Shown: positions 24,466-32,679 of the stretch, one piece after another | How positions within the stretch are numbered: position 1 is the first letter of the stretch | Layout: the number at the start of each line of letters is the position of its first letter | Assembly (NCBI GenBank): GCA_032620915.1 | Contig: CP136052.1 | Coordinates: 775,001-839,000 of the forward strand | DNA from: Oscillospiraceae bacterium NTUH-002-81 | Lineage (GTDB): Bacteria; Bacillota; Clostridia; Lachnospirales; Lachnospiraceae | Length of the DNA: 64,000 bases | Direction: 5' to 3' | Made by a program: the position numbers and the translations under genes | The notes under the pieces: model-generated | What the model saw: only the letters and a program-made list of their open reading frames with translations | The model's database searches: none | What the model was told of the DNA's origin: nothing

Positions 24466-25587
24466 TTATTTGATGGTCAGGCCGCTCCAGAACTCATCTG
24501 CCACCAGTGCCACATAAGTCTTACCGGTGTTGATGGTGATCTCGTTGCCGTCTTTGTCATAGTAACGGGTCGGATCGGTGTCGCTGGTCTTCTCCCAGGT
24601 TACCGGGATTGCCTTGCCGCCTGTGATGTAGTAGCCTTCCCGTCCGCTGTCTACAGAGTAAAAAATCATATAGCCGTTCTCATCAAACTGATGATACCGG
24701 GCGTTCTGGATCAGGACATTGGTGAAGCTCATCTGTTTATTGTTATCCAGAGGATCCACATGTGCAGAACCGTACTCGGAATACATATACAGGCCGGTGG
24801 AAGCATCATAGTTCAGCTTGGAATTGTTATGCTCAAACGGGAAATCAATCTCTGTGCAGTCAATGGAATCAGATGCAGTGGACAGATCTACCGGGTTGCT
24901 TTCGGAAGCAAACTGATAATGCGGGCCAGTGTAGTACTGGTTGTAGTTGCGGTCAATCTTGGAGTTATTCTTGAAGTTCTTCTCCATGTCACCGGTCAGG
25001 ATGTACTCTGTAAATTCCCTGGGCTTGCCATTATCCACACGGGAGAACGTTCCGCTGAAGTGATCAACATAAGGATTCTCCAGATGTGCATTGATATAGA
25101 ACGGGCCGCCGTCATGGCAGACGATGGCATTCCACTCCGGAGCAATCTGCAGGTTTGTCGGTCTTACACTTCGCACACTGCCGATCTGCTTGACACTGTC
25201 GTAATCCTTGTACAGAGCCATGAAACGGGTAACATGTCCGTTCTTCGTGCTGTTCATCATCTCATAGACAACATCTGCGCTGTTCATGCCGTAATGCGGA
25301 AGTGCGGTCTTCTCATTGTCGATCATAACGGCGATGGGACGCTGATCCTTCAGGCTCTCATCGATCCATTCGTTGGTCAGTTCGCTGCGGTACATGCCCT
25401 CGCGGGTCTCTTCCTCCACGACAGGAGTCTCCTCCTCTGCAACAGGAGCTTCTTCCTCCTTTTCTTCTTCATCTTCGTCTGCGACAAAGGTATCATTTGA
25501 AGAAGCGGGTTCCTCTTTCTTTCCGCAGCCGATAGCCATGATGCCGACGGTCAGCGCAAGAAGGAAAAGTATAGATTTTTTCTTCAT
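24466..25587 (-). CDS. DUF3048 (YerB-like) lipoprotein
   Basis: A 373-aa exported lipoprotein. The signal ends at Cys21 (AIGC), then a very acidic Glu/Val-rich linker (about 30-65). The DUF3048 N-terminal domain has PIAVMIDNE, SADVVYEMM and QIGSVRSVRP. The C-terminal domain has GPFYIN, DPTRYYDKDG and INTGKTYVALV. The family is widespread in Firmicutes, sits outside the membrane and has no settled function; links to the cell wall or sporulation have been proposed. It is monocistronic; a minus-strand TATAAT lies near 25641-25646. Confidence 0.82.
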   Translation of the reverse strand: MKKKSILFLLALTVGIMAIGCGKKEEPASSNDTFVADEDEEEKEEEAPVAEEETPVVEEETREGMYRSELTNEWIDESLKDQRPIAVMIDNEKTALPHYGMNSADVVYEMMNSTKNGHVTRFMALYKDYDSVKQIGSVRSVRPTNLQIAPEWNAIVCHDGGPFYINAHLENPYVDHFSGTFSRVDNGKPREFTEYILTGDMEKNFKNNSKIDRNYNQYYTGPHYQFASESNPVDLSTASDSIDCTEIDFPFEHNNSKLNYDASTGLYMYSEYGSAHVDPLDNNKQMSFTNVLIQNARYHQFDENGYMIFYSVDSGREGYYITGGKAIPVTWEKTSDTDPTRYYDKDGNEITINTGKTYVALVADEFWSGLTIK

Positions 25588-25865
25588 TGGTGTTACACCC
25601 TCACTCTCTTGATACTGTATTGGGCAGAAATCCTGCCAGAATCCATTATAGCACAGGTTTTCTTATAAGCCCATGGCAATTTGAAAAAAGTAAGAAAAAA
25701 TTAGGATATAGTTTAAAAATATAACATGCTAAGAAAATACCAATTTTACGGGGAAAAGGGCGCGTGATACGATAAAAACAAACATTACCCACGGCCCCAT
25801 TGATGTGCCGAAGATCAGTGATCTTCCCAAATAGAACGAGATTGAAAAAAACAGGAGGGACTTTT

Positions 25866-26714
25866 ATGGGATTCAAGAGAACAAGAGAAGAAGTATGCGA
25901 GTCATTGAGTGGCGGTATGTGTGATTTTATGGAATCAGAGGTACTGTCGGTATTTTATGAGACAACACCGGAGGCTGTGAAAGAGCTTCTGCCGCCGGGT
26001 CTGTTGCCCTACAAGCGTCCGCTGATCTGCGCGGGCTACAATATTTTCCATAAAACCAATTTTGAGGTGCCATATCTGGAGGCGGCGATCTATGTGGCCG
26101 CTGTCCATGAGAAAACCGGACTGCCGGGATTTTTTGTACCGGCAATGACACTGAATGTGGATATGGGAACCATCCTTGGACGGGAACTGGGCGGTTATCC
26201 AAAGAAAGCAGGACGTCTGGGTTATAATCGCACTGGCAATTCCTTTGTGGGATTTGCGGAGAGACACGGCATCCCGTATTATACCGTAAAGGCGGAGTTT
26301 GATGGTATGCCCAACGATTCGGAGCTGATGGCTGCCATCGGCGAACTGCTGACACCGCCGGATCCGGTGAACCATCCAGGAGCAACGATCATTTACAATT
26401 ATCTGTGGCCCGCAAGCAGCTGGGTGCATCTGAAAGACCTGGATAAAGCACCGCAGCCGATCCTGACAACCGTATGGAAAACCAAGCATCCCGGAACAAA
26501 GAAACCGGAGATCGGTAAGGGCGAAGTGATTTTCCAGAAATCGGAAAATGATCCCTGGTATGAGTTCGCACCGGTAAAAACGCTGGGCGCAATTATGTCC
26601 TATGACGGTTTGGCGCTGGACGGCAACCGGCAGCCGGAGGACGAATATCCGGTGGATGCAAAGGAATACCTGCCTTATGCTTTCTATAGCTACGATGTAA
26701 AACCGCAGGAATAA
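25866..26714 (+). CDS. Acetoacetate decarboxylase family protein
   Basis: A 282-aa protein of the ADC superfamily. The segment GRELGGYPKKAG carries K113-K114, matching the catalytic Schiff-base lysine pair of ADC, and YLEAAIYV carries the conserved Glu. True ADC makes acetone and CO2 from acetoacetate. Many Clostridia members of the superfamily instead act as aldolase-dehydratases or remain unassigned, and no acetone-pathway gene is nearby. ATG 25866 follows GGAGGG; a 22-residue upstream extension from 25800 is unlikely. The gene stands alone with its own terminator. Confidence 0.75.
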   Translation: MGFKRTREEVCESLSGGMCDFMESEVLSVFYETTPEAVKELLPPGLLPYKRPLICAGYNIFHKTNFEVPYLEAAIYVAAVHEKTGLPGFFVPAMTLNVDMGTILGRELGGYPKKAGRLGYNRTGNSFVGFAERHGIPYYTVKAEFDGMPNDSELMAAIGELLTPPDPVNHPGATIIYNYLWPASSWVHLKDLDKAPQPILTTVWKTKHPGTKKPEIGKGEVIFQKSENDPWYEFAPVKTLGAIMSYDGLALDGNRQPEDEYPVDAKEYLPYAFYSYDVKPQE

Positions 26715-26729
26715 AAATAAAACGTTTGG

Positions 26730-26759
26730 GATGGTCTGCTTTCGGGCAGGCCATCTTTT
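26730..26759 (+). terminator. Terminator of the ADC-family gene
   Basis: GATGGTCTGC (26730-26739) pairs with GCAGGCCATC (26746-26755), one G-T pair, then TTTTA. Confidence 0.75.
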
Positions 26760-26978
26760 ATGATATAATGTGCGCAGGGAAAAACAAGCGGCTGCGTGAG
26801 CAGACATTTGTTTTTCACAAGCCATTAACGAAGGTTCCGCCTGCGGTAGCAGGCAACAGAGCACGGCAGTGCGGGGAACCTGAGTCTAAAAGCAGCGTCA
26901 AGCACGGGACGTGCGAATCATGATATAATGAGCGCAAAAGAAAAGAAACCTGAGTCTAAGAGGGAAACTTGCATCATC
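26760..26978. repeat. Intergenic stretch with duplicated segments and hairpins
   Basis: About 220 bases without a convincing gene. The 13-base string ATGATATAATGNGCGC occurs near 26759 and again near 26921. CCTGAGTCTAAAAG (about 26879) recurs as CCTGAGTCTAAGAG (about 26949). GGTTCC (about 26834) and GGAACC (about 26876) bracket GCCTGCGGTAGCAGGC, itself a hairpin. The duplication looks like a decayed palindromic repeat. The TATAAT-like strings could be -10 boxes for the LysR gene. Confidence 0.4.
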
Positions 26979-28016
26979 ATGCTGGTAATCAAGGAGGGGA
27001 AAACGACGAATCTGTGGGCATTGGAATATATTATCGAGGTGGCGAAGACAGGGTCTGTGTCGAAAGCTTCCCAGAAGCTGTATTTATCCCAGCCGCATCT
27101 GAGCAATACCATCAAAGCCATGGAGGCAGAGCTGGGAGTGAAGCTGTTCGTGCGTTCCACCAGAGGCATGTGCCTGACTGACGAGGGACGGGATTTTGTG
27201 CAGCGGGCGCAGTCCATTCTGGATGAAGTAAAAGATATGGAAGACATGTTTGCGGTAAAGCCGGAAGACAGTGTGCGTTTGCGGATTTCTGTGACCCGTT
27301 CTTATCAGATTCATCGCTGTGTCATGGATTTCGTGAACAGCTATTCCCATAAACCGCAGTTTCGGGTATCAGTGAAGGAGACGAATCCTTTTGAGGTGCT
27401 GGAAGATGTGCATACCAGAGAGGCCGAGATGGGGGTGCTCCATTGCTTTGGCGCACAGGAGGCATATTTTCTGAATCATTTCAAAACCTATTCTTTACAG
27501 TATAAAAAACATTATGAAAAAGAATTTCTGCTGGCCATGTCAGCAAACAATCCGCTGGCATCCAGAGCGCATATCACAAAAGACATGCTGGAAGATCAGC
27601 TGCTGGTGATGTATGGGGATTATGAGATTCCATCGGCATCCTATAAGGTTGTGATGGAGGAGAATGGCATCGTTATGCCGTCGCGGCGTTTCTATGTGTA
27701 TGACCGCGGCGGGGCGATGGAGACGCTGGGCCAGTGTGACAATGCAGTCATGTGGATCACCAGCCTCCACCCGGACACGCTGCGCAAGGAAGGGATCGTG
27801 CTGCGCAGATGCGAAGATGTCAATGTCCGGGATATGGGGTATAGTATTTATCCGTCGGAAGAGGGGATCTCCCCGGCGGCCAGAGAGCTGTATGAAAAAA
27901 TGCAGCAGGTAGACTGGATGATGACTGATCGGGAAGACTATTTTGCTTCCCAGCGCCCGGAGGCACCGCAGGGCAGTACCAGTCCGCTGGTGGTGACGGG
28001 CAGGCCAATCTCCTGA
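26979..28016 (+). CDS. LysR-family transcriptional regulator
   Basis: About 345 aa. The winged helix has ALEYIIEVAKTGSVSKASQK, YLSQPHLSNTIKAME and LGVKLFVRSTRG. The remainder is the effector domain. The start is uncertain. ATG 26979 has only a weak site. A perfect AAGGAGGGG at 26991-26999 is followed 8-9 bases later by ACG at 27006, where relatives would begin MNLWALEY. So the native start may be an ATG changed to ACG, by error or mutation. Its 3' end overlaps the convergent methyltransferase gene by 79 bases. The target genes are unknown. Confidence 0.8.
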   Translation: MLVIKEGKTTNLWALEYIIEVAKTGSVSKASQKLYLSQPHLSNTIKAMEAELGVKLFVRSTRGMCLTDEGRDFVQRAQSILDEVKDMEDMFAVKPEDSVRLRISVTRSYQIHRCVMDFVNSYSHKPQFRVSVKETNPFEVLEDVHTREAEMGVLHCFGAQEAYFLNHFKTYSLQYKKHYEKEFLLAMSANNPLASRAHITKDMLEDQLLVMYGDYEIPSASYKVVMEENGIVMPSRRFYVYDRGGAMETLGQCDNAVMWITSLHPDTLRKEGIVLRRCEDVNVRDMGYSIYPSEEGISPAARELYEKMQQVDWMMTDREDYFASQRPEAPQGSTSPLVVTGRPIS

Positions 28017-28798
28017 GAATCCACTGTTCCGTGGAACTTCTTTAATTCACAGGACAGCATGTACGTCAGAACAGCAGGTGCCAGTCCCGTGGTATAGGAG
28101 TTTACGAGGAAAAACAGCGGTTCCGGGGAGAGCAGCTTGGCGCACAGCTGGATAAACGGGTAAATAGAATCCTCGATCTTCCAGATTTCTCCCTTGGGGC
28201 CGCGGCCATAAGACGGCGGATCCATGATGATGGCATCGTAGTGATTGCCCCGGCGGATCTCCCGCTCTACAAATTTCATACAGTCGTCCACGATCCAACG
28301 GATGGGGGCCTCCCCCAGGCCGGAGGAGCGGGCGTTTTCCTTGGCCCAGGCAACCATGCCCTTGGAAGCGTCCACGTGGGTGACGGAAGCGCCAGCGGCA
28401 GCGGCTGCCAGGGTGGCGCCGCCGGTGTAGGCGAACAGGTTCAGCACCTTGATGGGGCGTCCGGCATTTCGGATCTTTTCGGAAAACCAGTCCCAGTTGG
28501 TGGCCTGTTCCGGGAACAGGCCGGTGTGCTTGAAACTGAAGGGCTTTAAGTTAAAGGTCAGGGAACGGTAGCGGATCGTCCACTGCTCCGGGAGATCGAA
28601 AAACTCCCACTCGCCGCCGCCTTTTTTGTTGCGGTGGTAATGGCCGTTCATCTTCTTCCAGCCCCGGCTCACCTTCGGCGTATTCCAGATAACCTGCGGG
28701 TCAGGCCGGACGAGGATATACTGCCCCCAGCGCTCCAGCTTTTCCCCGGCTGACGTATCTATCACTTCATAATCTTTCCATTGATCTGCAATCCACAT
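27938..28798 (-). CDS. Class I SAM-dependent methyltransferase (RlmI/RlmL-like)
   Basis: A 286-aa Rossmann-fold methyltransferase. Motif I is VLNLFAYTGGATLAAAAAG, the acidic loop is HVDASKGMVAWAKEN, motif IV is IIMDPPSYGRGPKGE, and the next motif is EPLFFLVNSYTTG. The pattern of F-Y-T-G and DPPS matches the large-subunit rRNA methyltransferase group (RlmI, RlmK). No PUA domain is visible, so the target base is not assigned. ATG 28798 follows AAGAGGT; an upstream Met at 28873 is unlikely. It is tail-to-tail with the LysR gene, with coding overlap. Confidence 0.78.
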   Translation of the reverse strand: MWIADQWKDYEVIDTSAGEKLERWGQYILVRPDPQVIWNTPKVSRGWKKMNGHYHRNKKGGGEWEFFDLPEQWTIRYRSLTFNLKPFSFKHTGLFPEQATNWDWFSEKIRNAGRPIKVLNLFAYTGGATLAAAAAGASVTHVDASKGMVAWAKENARSSGLGEAPIRWIVDDCMKFVEREIRRGNHYDAIIMDPPSYGRGPKGEIWKIEDSIYPFIQLCAKLLSPEPLFFLVNSYTTGLAPAVLTYMLSCELKKFHGTVDSQEIGLPVTTSGLVLPCGASGRWEAK

Positions 28799-28912
28799 AG
28801 TTAAAAACCTCTTTATCTGATATTTGAAAATGGTGTTCTTTCCTATTATACAGGCTGGGAAGTGGAAATACAATATCTAACAATATCCTATTAAATAAGT
28901 AGGAATTTTCTG

Positions 28913-28941
28913 TTGACAAGGTACGCATTCGATGTTATTAT
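28913..28941 (+). promoter_or_regulatory. Promoter of the cysteine-transporter leader RNA
   Basis: TTGACA (28913-28918), 17-base spacer, TATTAT (28936-28941). It would produce a leader of about 540 bases before the first permease gene. Confidence 0.65.
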
Positions 28942-28986
28942 CATACATATATTGAAACAGACAAACGGCGGAAGAAGGAAGAAGTC

Positions 28987-29085
28987 ATGATTTATAGTAT
29001 CAGAAGAGCTTCTCATAACGGCATGTGTTGTTGTCGGTGGAACGTTTCCCGGGCGGATTTTGCGGCGGGGCTGCACCGATGGTAA
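28987..29085 (+). CDS. Cys-rich leader peptide (attenuator), 32 codons
   Basis: A short reading frame beginning ATG after AAGGAAG, about 40 bases past the predicted transcription start. It contains three consecutive Cys codons (TGT TGT TGT, residues 14-16) in GMCCCRW and ends TAA at 29085. A terminator hairpin with a seven-T tract lies 53 bases after the stop. The genes downstream encode a probable cysteine importer. This is the classic arrangement of amino-acid attenuation: ribosomes stalled at Cys codons when Cys-tRNA is scarce would favour an antiterminator. Leader peptides with Cys runs are known in Actinobacteria; here the role is inferred from layout. Confidence 0.65.
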   Translation: MIYSIRRASHNGMCCCRWNVSRADFAAGLHRW

Positions 29086-29137
29086 TGTGTTGCGCCTTTG
29101 CTGAGGTCTGAACAGACAGAGAATTCTGTGGTGTGAT

Positions 29138-29164
29138 CCGGGAGCTGATGCTTCCGGTTTTTTT
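29138..29164 (+). terminator. Leader terminator (attenuator) upstream of the importer
   Basis: CCGGGAGC (29138-29145) pairs with GCTTCCGG (29150-29157), TGAT loop, one G-T pair, followed by seven T (29158-29164). It lies between the Cys leader peptide and the importer genes, so readthrough must be regulated. Confidence 0.75.
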
Positions 29165-29332
29165 GATTACAGTGCCGAAGGTTCATCTTTGCGTCATGCT
29201 CGCATGTAAGCAAAGATGGAACTTTACGGCACGCCCCACAATGAGGAAGAAGAGATGCGAAGCGTCTCGGATTCCGAATGTGGGTAGAATCGCGGGAGCT
29301 GCTGTGCAGCGTAGCGATTCGTAATCAAAAAA
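29158..29332. repeat. Nested palindromic element with inverted ends
   Basis: The element opens with TTTTTTTGATTAC and closes with GTAATCAAAAAA (29321-29332), an inverted terminal repeat of 12 bp. Inside are GTGCCG/CGGCAC arms (29172-29177, 29227-29232) around GGTTCATCTTTGC/GCAAAGATG, then GAGATGC-GAA-GCGTCTC, then GAATCGC/GCGATTC (29287-29293, 29314-29320). There is no reading frame for a transposase. It looks like a small non-autonomous palindromic repeat inserted in the leader region. Confidence 0.5.
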
Positions 29333-29349
29333 TAAAGACATTTACAATT

Positions 29350-29454
29350 ACGCCCCACAATGAGGAAGAAGAGATGCGAAGCGTCTCGGATTCTGAATGA
29401 TGGGGCAGAATCGCGGGAGCTGCTGTGCAGCGTAGCGATTCGTAATCAAAAAAA
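29350..29454. repeat. Second copy of a ~103-bp tandem repeat
   Basis: Bases 29350-29454 repeat 29231-29332 with a handful of differences, beginning ACGCCCCACAATGAGG and ending GTAATCAAAAAA. The two copies are 17 bases apart. Copy 2 keeps a better outer stem (GCCCCA/TGGGGC). Both contain the GAGATGC and GAATCGC hairpins. The second copy ends about 30 bases before the permease start and will be transcribed into its 5' untranslated region. Confidence 0.75.
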
Positions 29455-29487
29455 TAGGAGTTTTGTGATTTTAGGGAGGATAAAACT

Positions 29488-30147
29488 TTGAACTGGGAAT
29501 TTATCATCAAATATCTGCCCACCTACGAACGGGCGGCCTGGCTGACGCTGCGGATCGGCGTGGCGGGGATCGTGGCAGCCATCGTGCTGGGGCTGGTCTG
29601 TGCCACGGTGCAGTATTACCGGGTGCCGGTGCTGCGGCAGATCGTGGCGTTCTATATTGAACTGAGCAGAAATACCCCGCTGCTGGTGCAGCTGTTTTTC
29701 ATTTATTACGGCCTGCCGAAAGTGGGCATCAGTACCAACGCGGAGGTCTGTGGTGTGGCGGGACTGGCATTCCTGGGAGGAAGCTATATGGCGGAGACGT
29801 TCCGAAGCGGCCTGGAGTCGGTGGACGCCATCCAGTCGGAGAGTGCCTATAGTCTGGGCATGAGCGCCGGACAGGTGATGCGCTACGTGATCCTGCCCCA
29901 GGCCATTTCCGTGAGCGTACCGCCCTTCGTGGCAAACGTGATCTTCCTTCTGAAGGAGACCAGCGTATTCAGCGCCATCAGCCTGATGGATCTGATGTTT
30001 ACGGCCAAAGACCTGATCGGTCTGTATTACCAGACGACAGAGAGCCTGTTCCTGCTGGTGGTCTTTTATCTTCTGATCTTACTGCCGGTTTCTCTGCTGG
30101 GAAGCCTGCTGGAAAGGAGGCTGCGTCATGCCGGATTTGGGGCTTGA
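29488..30147 (+). CDS. Amino-acid ABC transporter permease 1 (probable cysteine/cystine)
   Basis: A 219-aa HisM/GlnP-family permease. The family loop carries SRNTPLLVQLFFIYYGLPK near the N-terminal third, and the EAA motif region carries SAYSLGMSAGQVMRYVILPQ. Five helices are predicted. It starts at TTG 29488 after GGGAGGA and overlaps the second permease gene by 20 bases. It forms a heterodimeric pore with that protein. The cysteine assignment comes from the binding protein and the Cys leader upstream. Confidence 0.82.
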   Translation: MNWEFIIKYLPTYERAAWLTLRIGVAGIVAAIVLGLVCATVQYYRVPVLRQIVAFYIELSRNTPLLVQLFFIYYGLPKVGISTNAEVCGVAGLAFLGGSYMAETFRSGLESVDAIQSESAYSLGMSAGQVMRYVILPQAISVSVPPFVANVIFLLKETSVFSAISLMDLMFTAKDLIGLYYQTTESLFLLVVFYLLILLPVSLLGSLLERRLRHAGFGA

Positions 30148-30802
30148 GGTATTATTGAAGGGCAAGAACATGATCCGTATCCTGGGCGGCCTCTGGGTGG
30201 CGCTGCGGATCAGCCTGCTGGCGGTGCTCATCAGCATTCCACTGGGCATTGTGCTGGGTATTCTGATGACTTCCAGAAACAAGATCATCAAGGTGATCCT
30301 GCGCATCTATCTGGAGGTCATCCGTATTATGCCCCAGCTGGTTCTTCTGTTCCTGTTTTATTTTGAAACGACCCGTGCGTTTGGCTGGGATCTGTCGGGA
30401 GAGACGGCTTCCATTATTGTATTTACCCTGTGGGGAACGGCGGAGATGAGTGATCTGGTGCGCGGCGCGCTGATCAGCATTCCCCAGCATCAGTATGAGA
30501 GCGCGGAGGCGCTGGGCCTGGATAAAAGGCAGACATTTATCTATGTCATCATCCCCCAGACGATCCGTCGGCTGCTGCCGCTGTCCATCAACCTGATCAC
30601 CCGTATGATCAAGACCACCAGCCTGGTGCTCATGGTCGGCGTGGTGGAGGTGCTGAAGGTGGGACAGCAGATCATCGAGGCCAACCGAATGAGCAGCCCC
30701 AACGCGGCGTTTGGTATTTATCTGGTCATCTTCCTGCTGTATTTTGTGGCCTGCTGGCCCATCAGTATGCTGGCCAGATATCTGGAAAAGAAGTGGAGGT
30801 AA
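30128..30802 (+). CDS. Amino-acid ABC transporter permease 2
   Basis: A 224-aa permease of the same family, with VIRIMPQLVLLFLFYFET and EALGLDKRQTFIYVIIPQ (EAA loop). It starts at ATG 30128 behind AAAGGAGG inside the end of the first permease gene, implying coupled translation. Having two different permeases is usual for cystine, glutamine and histidine importers of Firmicutes. Confidence 0.82.
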   Translation: MPDLGLEVLLKGKNMIRILGGLWVALRISLLAVLISIPLGIVLGILMTSRNKIIKVILRIYLEVIRIMPQLVLLFLFYFETTRAFGWDLSGETASIIVFTLWGTAEMSDLVRGALISIPQHQYESAEALGLDKRQTFIYVIIPQTIRRLLPLSINLITRMIKTTSLVLMVGVVEVLKVGQQIIEANRMSSPNAAFGIYLVIFLLYFVACWPISMLARYLEKKWR

Positions 30803-30808
30803 AAAAGG

Positions 30809-31597
30809 ATGGCAGAACCATTATTGAAAATAGAGCATCTGACAAAAAGATACGGAGACGATCCGGTGCTGGATGATCTGAGCCTGGATGTGCACAAGGG
30901 CGAGGTTATCGTGATCCTGGGCCCCAGCGGCTGCGGCAAAAGTACACTGCTGCGCTGTGTGAATGCGCTGGAGGAGATCCAGGGCGGCAGCGTAACGCTG
31001 GAGGGACAGCCCATCAGCAAAAACAGTAAAAATCTGACAGAGCTGCGGCAGAAGATCGGCATGGTTTTCCAGAGCTATGATCTGTTCCCGCATCTGAATG
31101 TGCTGGACAATATCCTGCTGGCACCCATGAAGGTGCAGAAGCGAAAGAAAGAGGAAGTGACAGCGGAAGCCATGGAGCTTCTGGAGCGGGTGGGCCTGAA
31201 GGAAAAGGCAAAGAACTACCCGAGAGAGCTGTCCGGCGGCCAGAAACAGCGTGTGGCCATTGTGCGTGCACTCTGTATGCACCCGGAGATCCTGTTGTTT
31301 GACGAGGTGACGGCAGCCCTGGACCCGGAAATGGTGCGGGAGGTGCTGGATGTCATGCTCAGCCTGGCGGAGCAGGGACGGACGATGATGATCGTCACCC
31401 ACGAAATGCAGTTTGCCCGGGCCGTGGCAGATCGGGTGATTTTCATTGACGGGGGCAAGATCGTGGAGGACACCGATCCCGATACCTTTTTTGATCATCC
31501 GTCCAGCGACCGCGCAAAGCAGTTTTTAAATACCTTTACTTTCGATACTGTGAGAACCCACGCCGACAAACAGGCTTCGCCTGCGGCTGAGGAATAG
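30809..31597 (+). CDS. Amino-acid ABC transporter ATP-binding protein (GlnQ-like)
   Basis: A 262-aa ATPase with Walker [11 protein letters not shown]-loop [13 protein letters not shown], signature [10 protein letters not shown], Walker [15 protein letters not shown] and switch VTHEM. It powers the importer formed by the two upstream permeases and starts 6 bases after them. The tail beyond residue 240 is short and variable. Polar amino-acid importer ATPases share these motifs, so specificity is not encoded here. Confidence 0.87.
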   Translation: MAEPLLKIEHLTKRYGDDPVLDDLSLDVHKGEVIVILGPSGCGKSTLLRCVNALEEIQGGSVTLEGQPISKNSKNLTELRQKIGMVFQSYDLFPHLNVLDNILLAPMKVQKRKKEEVTAEAMELLERVGLKEKAKNYPRELSGGQKQRVAIVRALCMHPEILLFDEVTAALDPEMVREVLDVMLSLAEQGRTMMIVTHEMQFARAVADRVIFIDGGKIVEDTDPDTFFDHPSSDRAKQFLNTFTFDTVRTHADKQASPAAEE

Positions 31598-31633
31598 ATT
31601 GGGTGGCATTCACCCGGAAATGGAGGACATATT

Positions 31634-32533
31634 ATGAAAAAAATCAAAAAGTTTCTCGCACTTGGACTGGCACTGAGCCTGACCTTCGCTCTGACCGCAT
31701 GCGGCAGCAAGGGAAGCTCCGATGCAGGCAGCGACAGCAGTGATGCAAAGACAGAAGAGAGCGCATCCAATGGATCTTTCCGTACCCTGGACGAGATCAA
31801 AGAGAGCGGCACCATCAATGTCGGCGTATTTTCTGACAAGAGCCCCTTTGGCTATGTGGATGAAAACGGCGAGTACCAGGGCTATGACGTGTATTTTGCA
31901 AGACGTCTGGCAGAGGATATGGGCGTAGAGCTGAACCTTGTTTCCACCGAGGCTGCCAACCGGATCGAGTATCTGCAGACCGGCAAGGTAGATATCATCC
32001 TTGCAAACTTTACCGTAACAGAGGAGCGCGCACAGGAAGTAGATTTCGCACTGCCTTACATGAATGTGGCACTGGGTGTGGTTTCCCCTGACAGCAATGT
32101 GATCACCACACTGGATGACTGGAACAAAGACGATTCCCTGATCGTTATTTCCGGAACCACCGCAGAGACCTATCTGCTGAAAGAGTACCCGGACATCCCG
32201 CTGCAGAAATATGATTCCTACGCAAATGCCAAGAATGCTCTGGAGAACGGCAACGGCGTGGCATGGGCAAACGACAACACCGAGGTTATCGCTTTCGCCC
32301 TGCAGAACGAGGGCTATACCGTAGGTATCCCGACTCTGGGCAGCCAGGACACCATTGCACCTGCAGTGACCAAGGGCAATGAGACCCTGCTGAACTGGAT
32401 CAACGACGAGATCAAGGCACTGGGCGAGGAGCAGTTCTTCCACAAAGATTATGAAGAGACCCTGGTTGACACCTATGGTGCTGACTACGAGGACAGCCTG
32501 GTTGTAGAGGGCGGCGAAGTAGCTGCACAGTAA
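31634..32533 (+). CDS. Amino-acid ABC transporter binding lipoprotein, CjaA-like, probable cysteine receptor
   Basis: A 299-aa lipoprotein with its signal ending at Cys23 (LTAC). The mature part resembles the cysteine-binding protein CjaA of Campylobacter, as I recall that sequence: GVFSDKSPFGYVDENGEYQG, EAANRIEYLQTGKVDIILAN, FALPYMNVALGV, GTTAETYL and EEQFFHKDYEETL. The Asp in KVDIILANF and Arg in AANR are typical ligand contacts. With the Cys-rich leader peptide at the head of the transcript, the evidence agrees on cysteine or cystine. A hairpin terminator follows. Confidence 0.8.
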   Translation: MKKIKKFLALGLALSLTFALTACGSKGSSDAGSDSSDAKTEESASNGSFRTLDEIKESGTINVGVFSDKSPFGYVDENGEYQGYDVYFARRLAEDMGVELNLVSTEAANRIEYLQTGKVDIILANFTVTEERAQEVDFALPYMNVALGVVSPDSNVITTLDDWNKDDSLIVISGTTAETYLLKEYPDIPLQKYDSYANAKNALENGNGVAWANDNTEVIAFALQNEGYTVGIPTLGSQDTIAPAVTKGNETLLNWINDEIKALGEEQFFHKDYEETLVDTYGADYEDSLVVEGGEVAAQ

Positions 32534-32574
32534 AAACAGATCAAAGTAAGATCAAAGCATAAGATATGACAGCA

Positions 32575-32616
32575 GATGCAGGCACAGTCGGACAACCGAT
32601 CGCCTGCATCTTGTGC
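32575..32616 (+). terminator. Terminator of the importer operon
   Basis: GATGCAGGC (32575-32583) with GCCTGCATC (32602-32610), perfect 9-bp stem with an inner CGG/CCG; only a weak T-tract (TTGTG) follows. Confidence 0.6.
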
Positions 32617-32679
32617 GTATGACAGGAAATGATGTCCTGCCATAAACAGTTATACCTGTATGGGGAAAGGATCAGTGAG

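Noticed and set aside
24430..25500. A 356-codon open frame on the plus strand
   Set aside because: It lies entirely opposite the DUF3048 lipoprotein gene, has no ribosome-binding site and encodes no recognisable domain; it is a shadow of the real gene's codon usage.
28985..29165. T-box or SAM riboswitch ahead of the importer
   Set aside because: No T-box bulge sequence and no SAM-I core were found. The Cys-rich ORF with a terminator explains the leader better.
29231..29454. Possible short CRISPR array
   Set aside because: Only two long (~103 bp) imperfect copies with a 17-base spacer and internal hairpins; no array periodicity and no cas genes.
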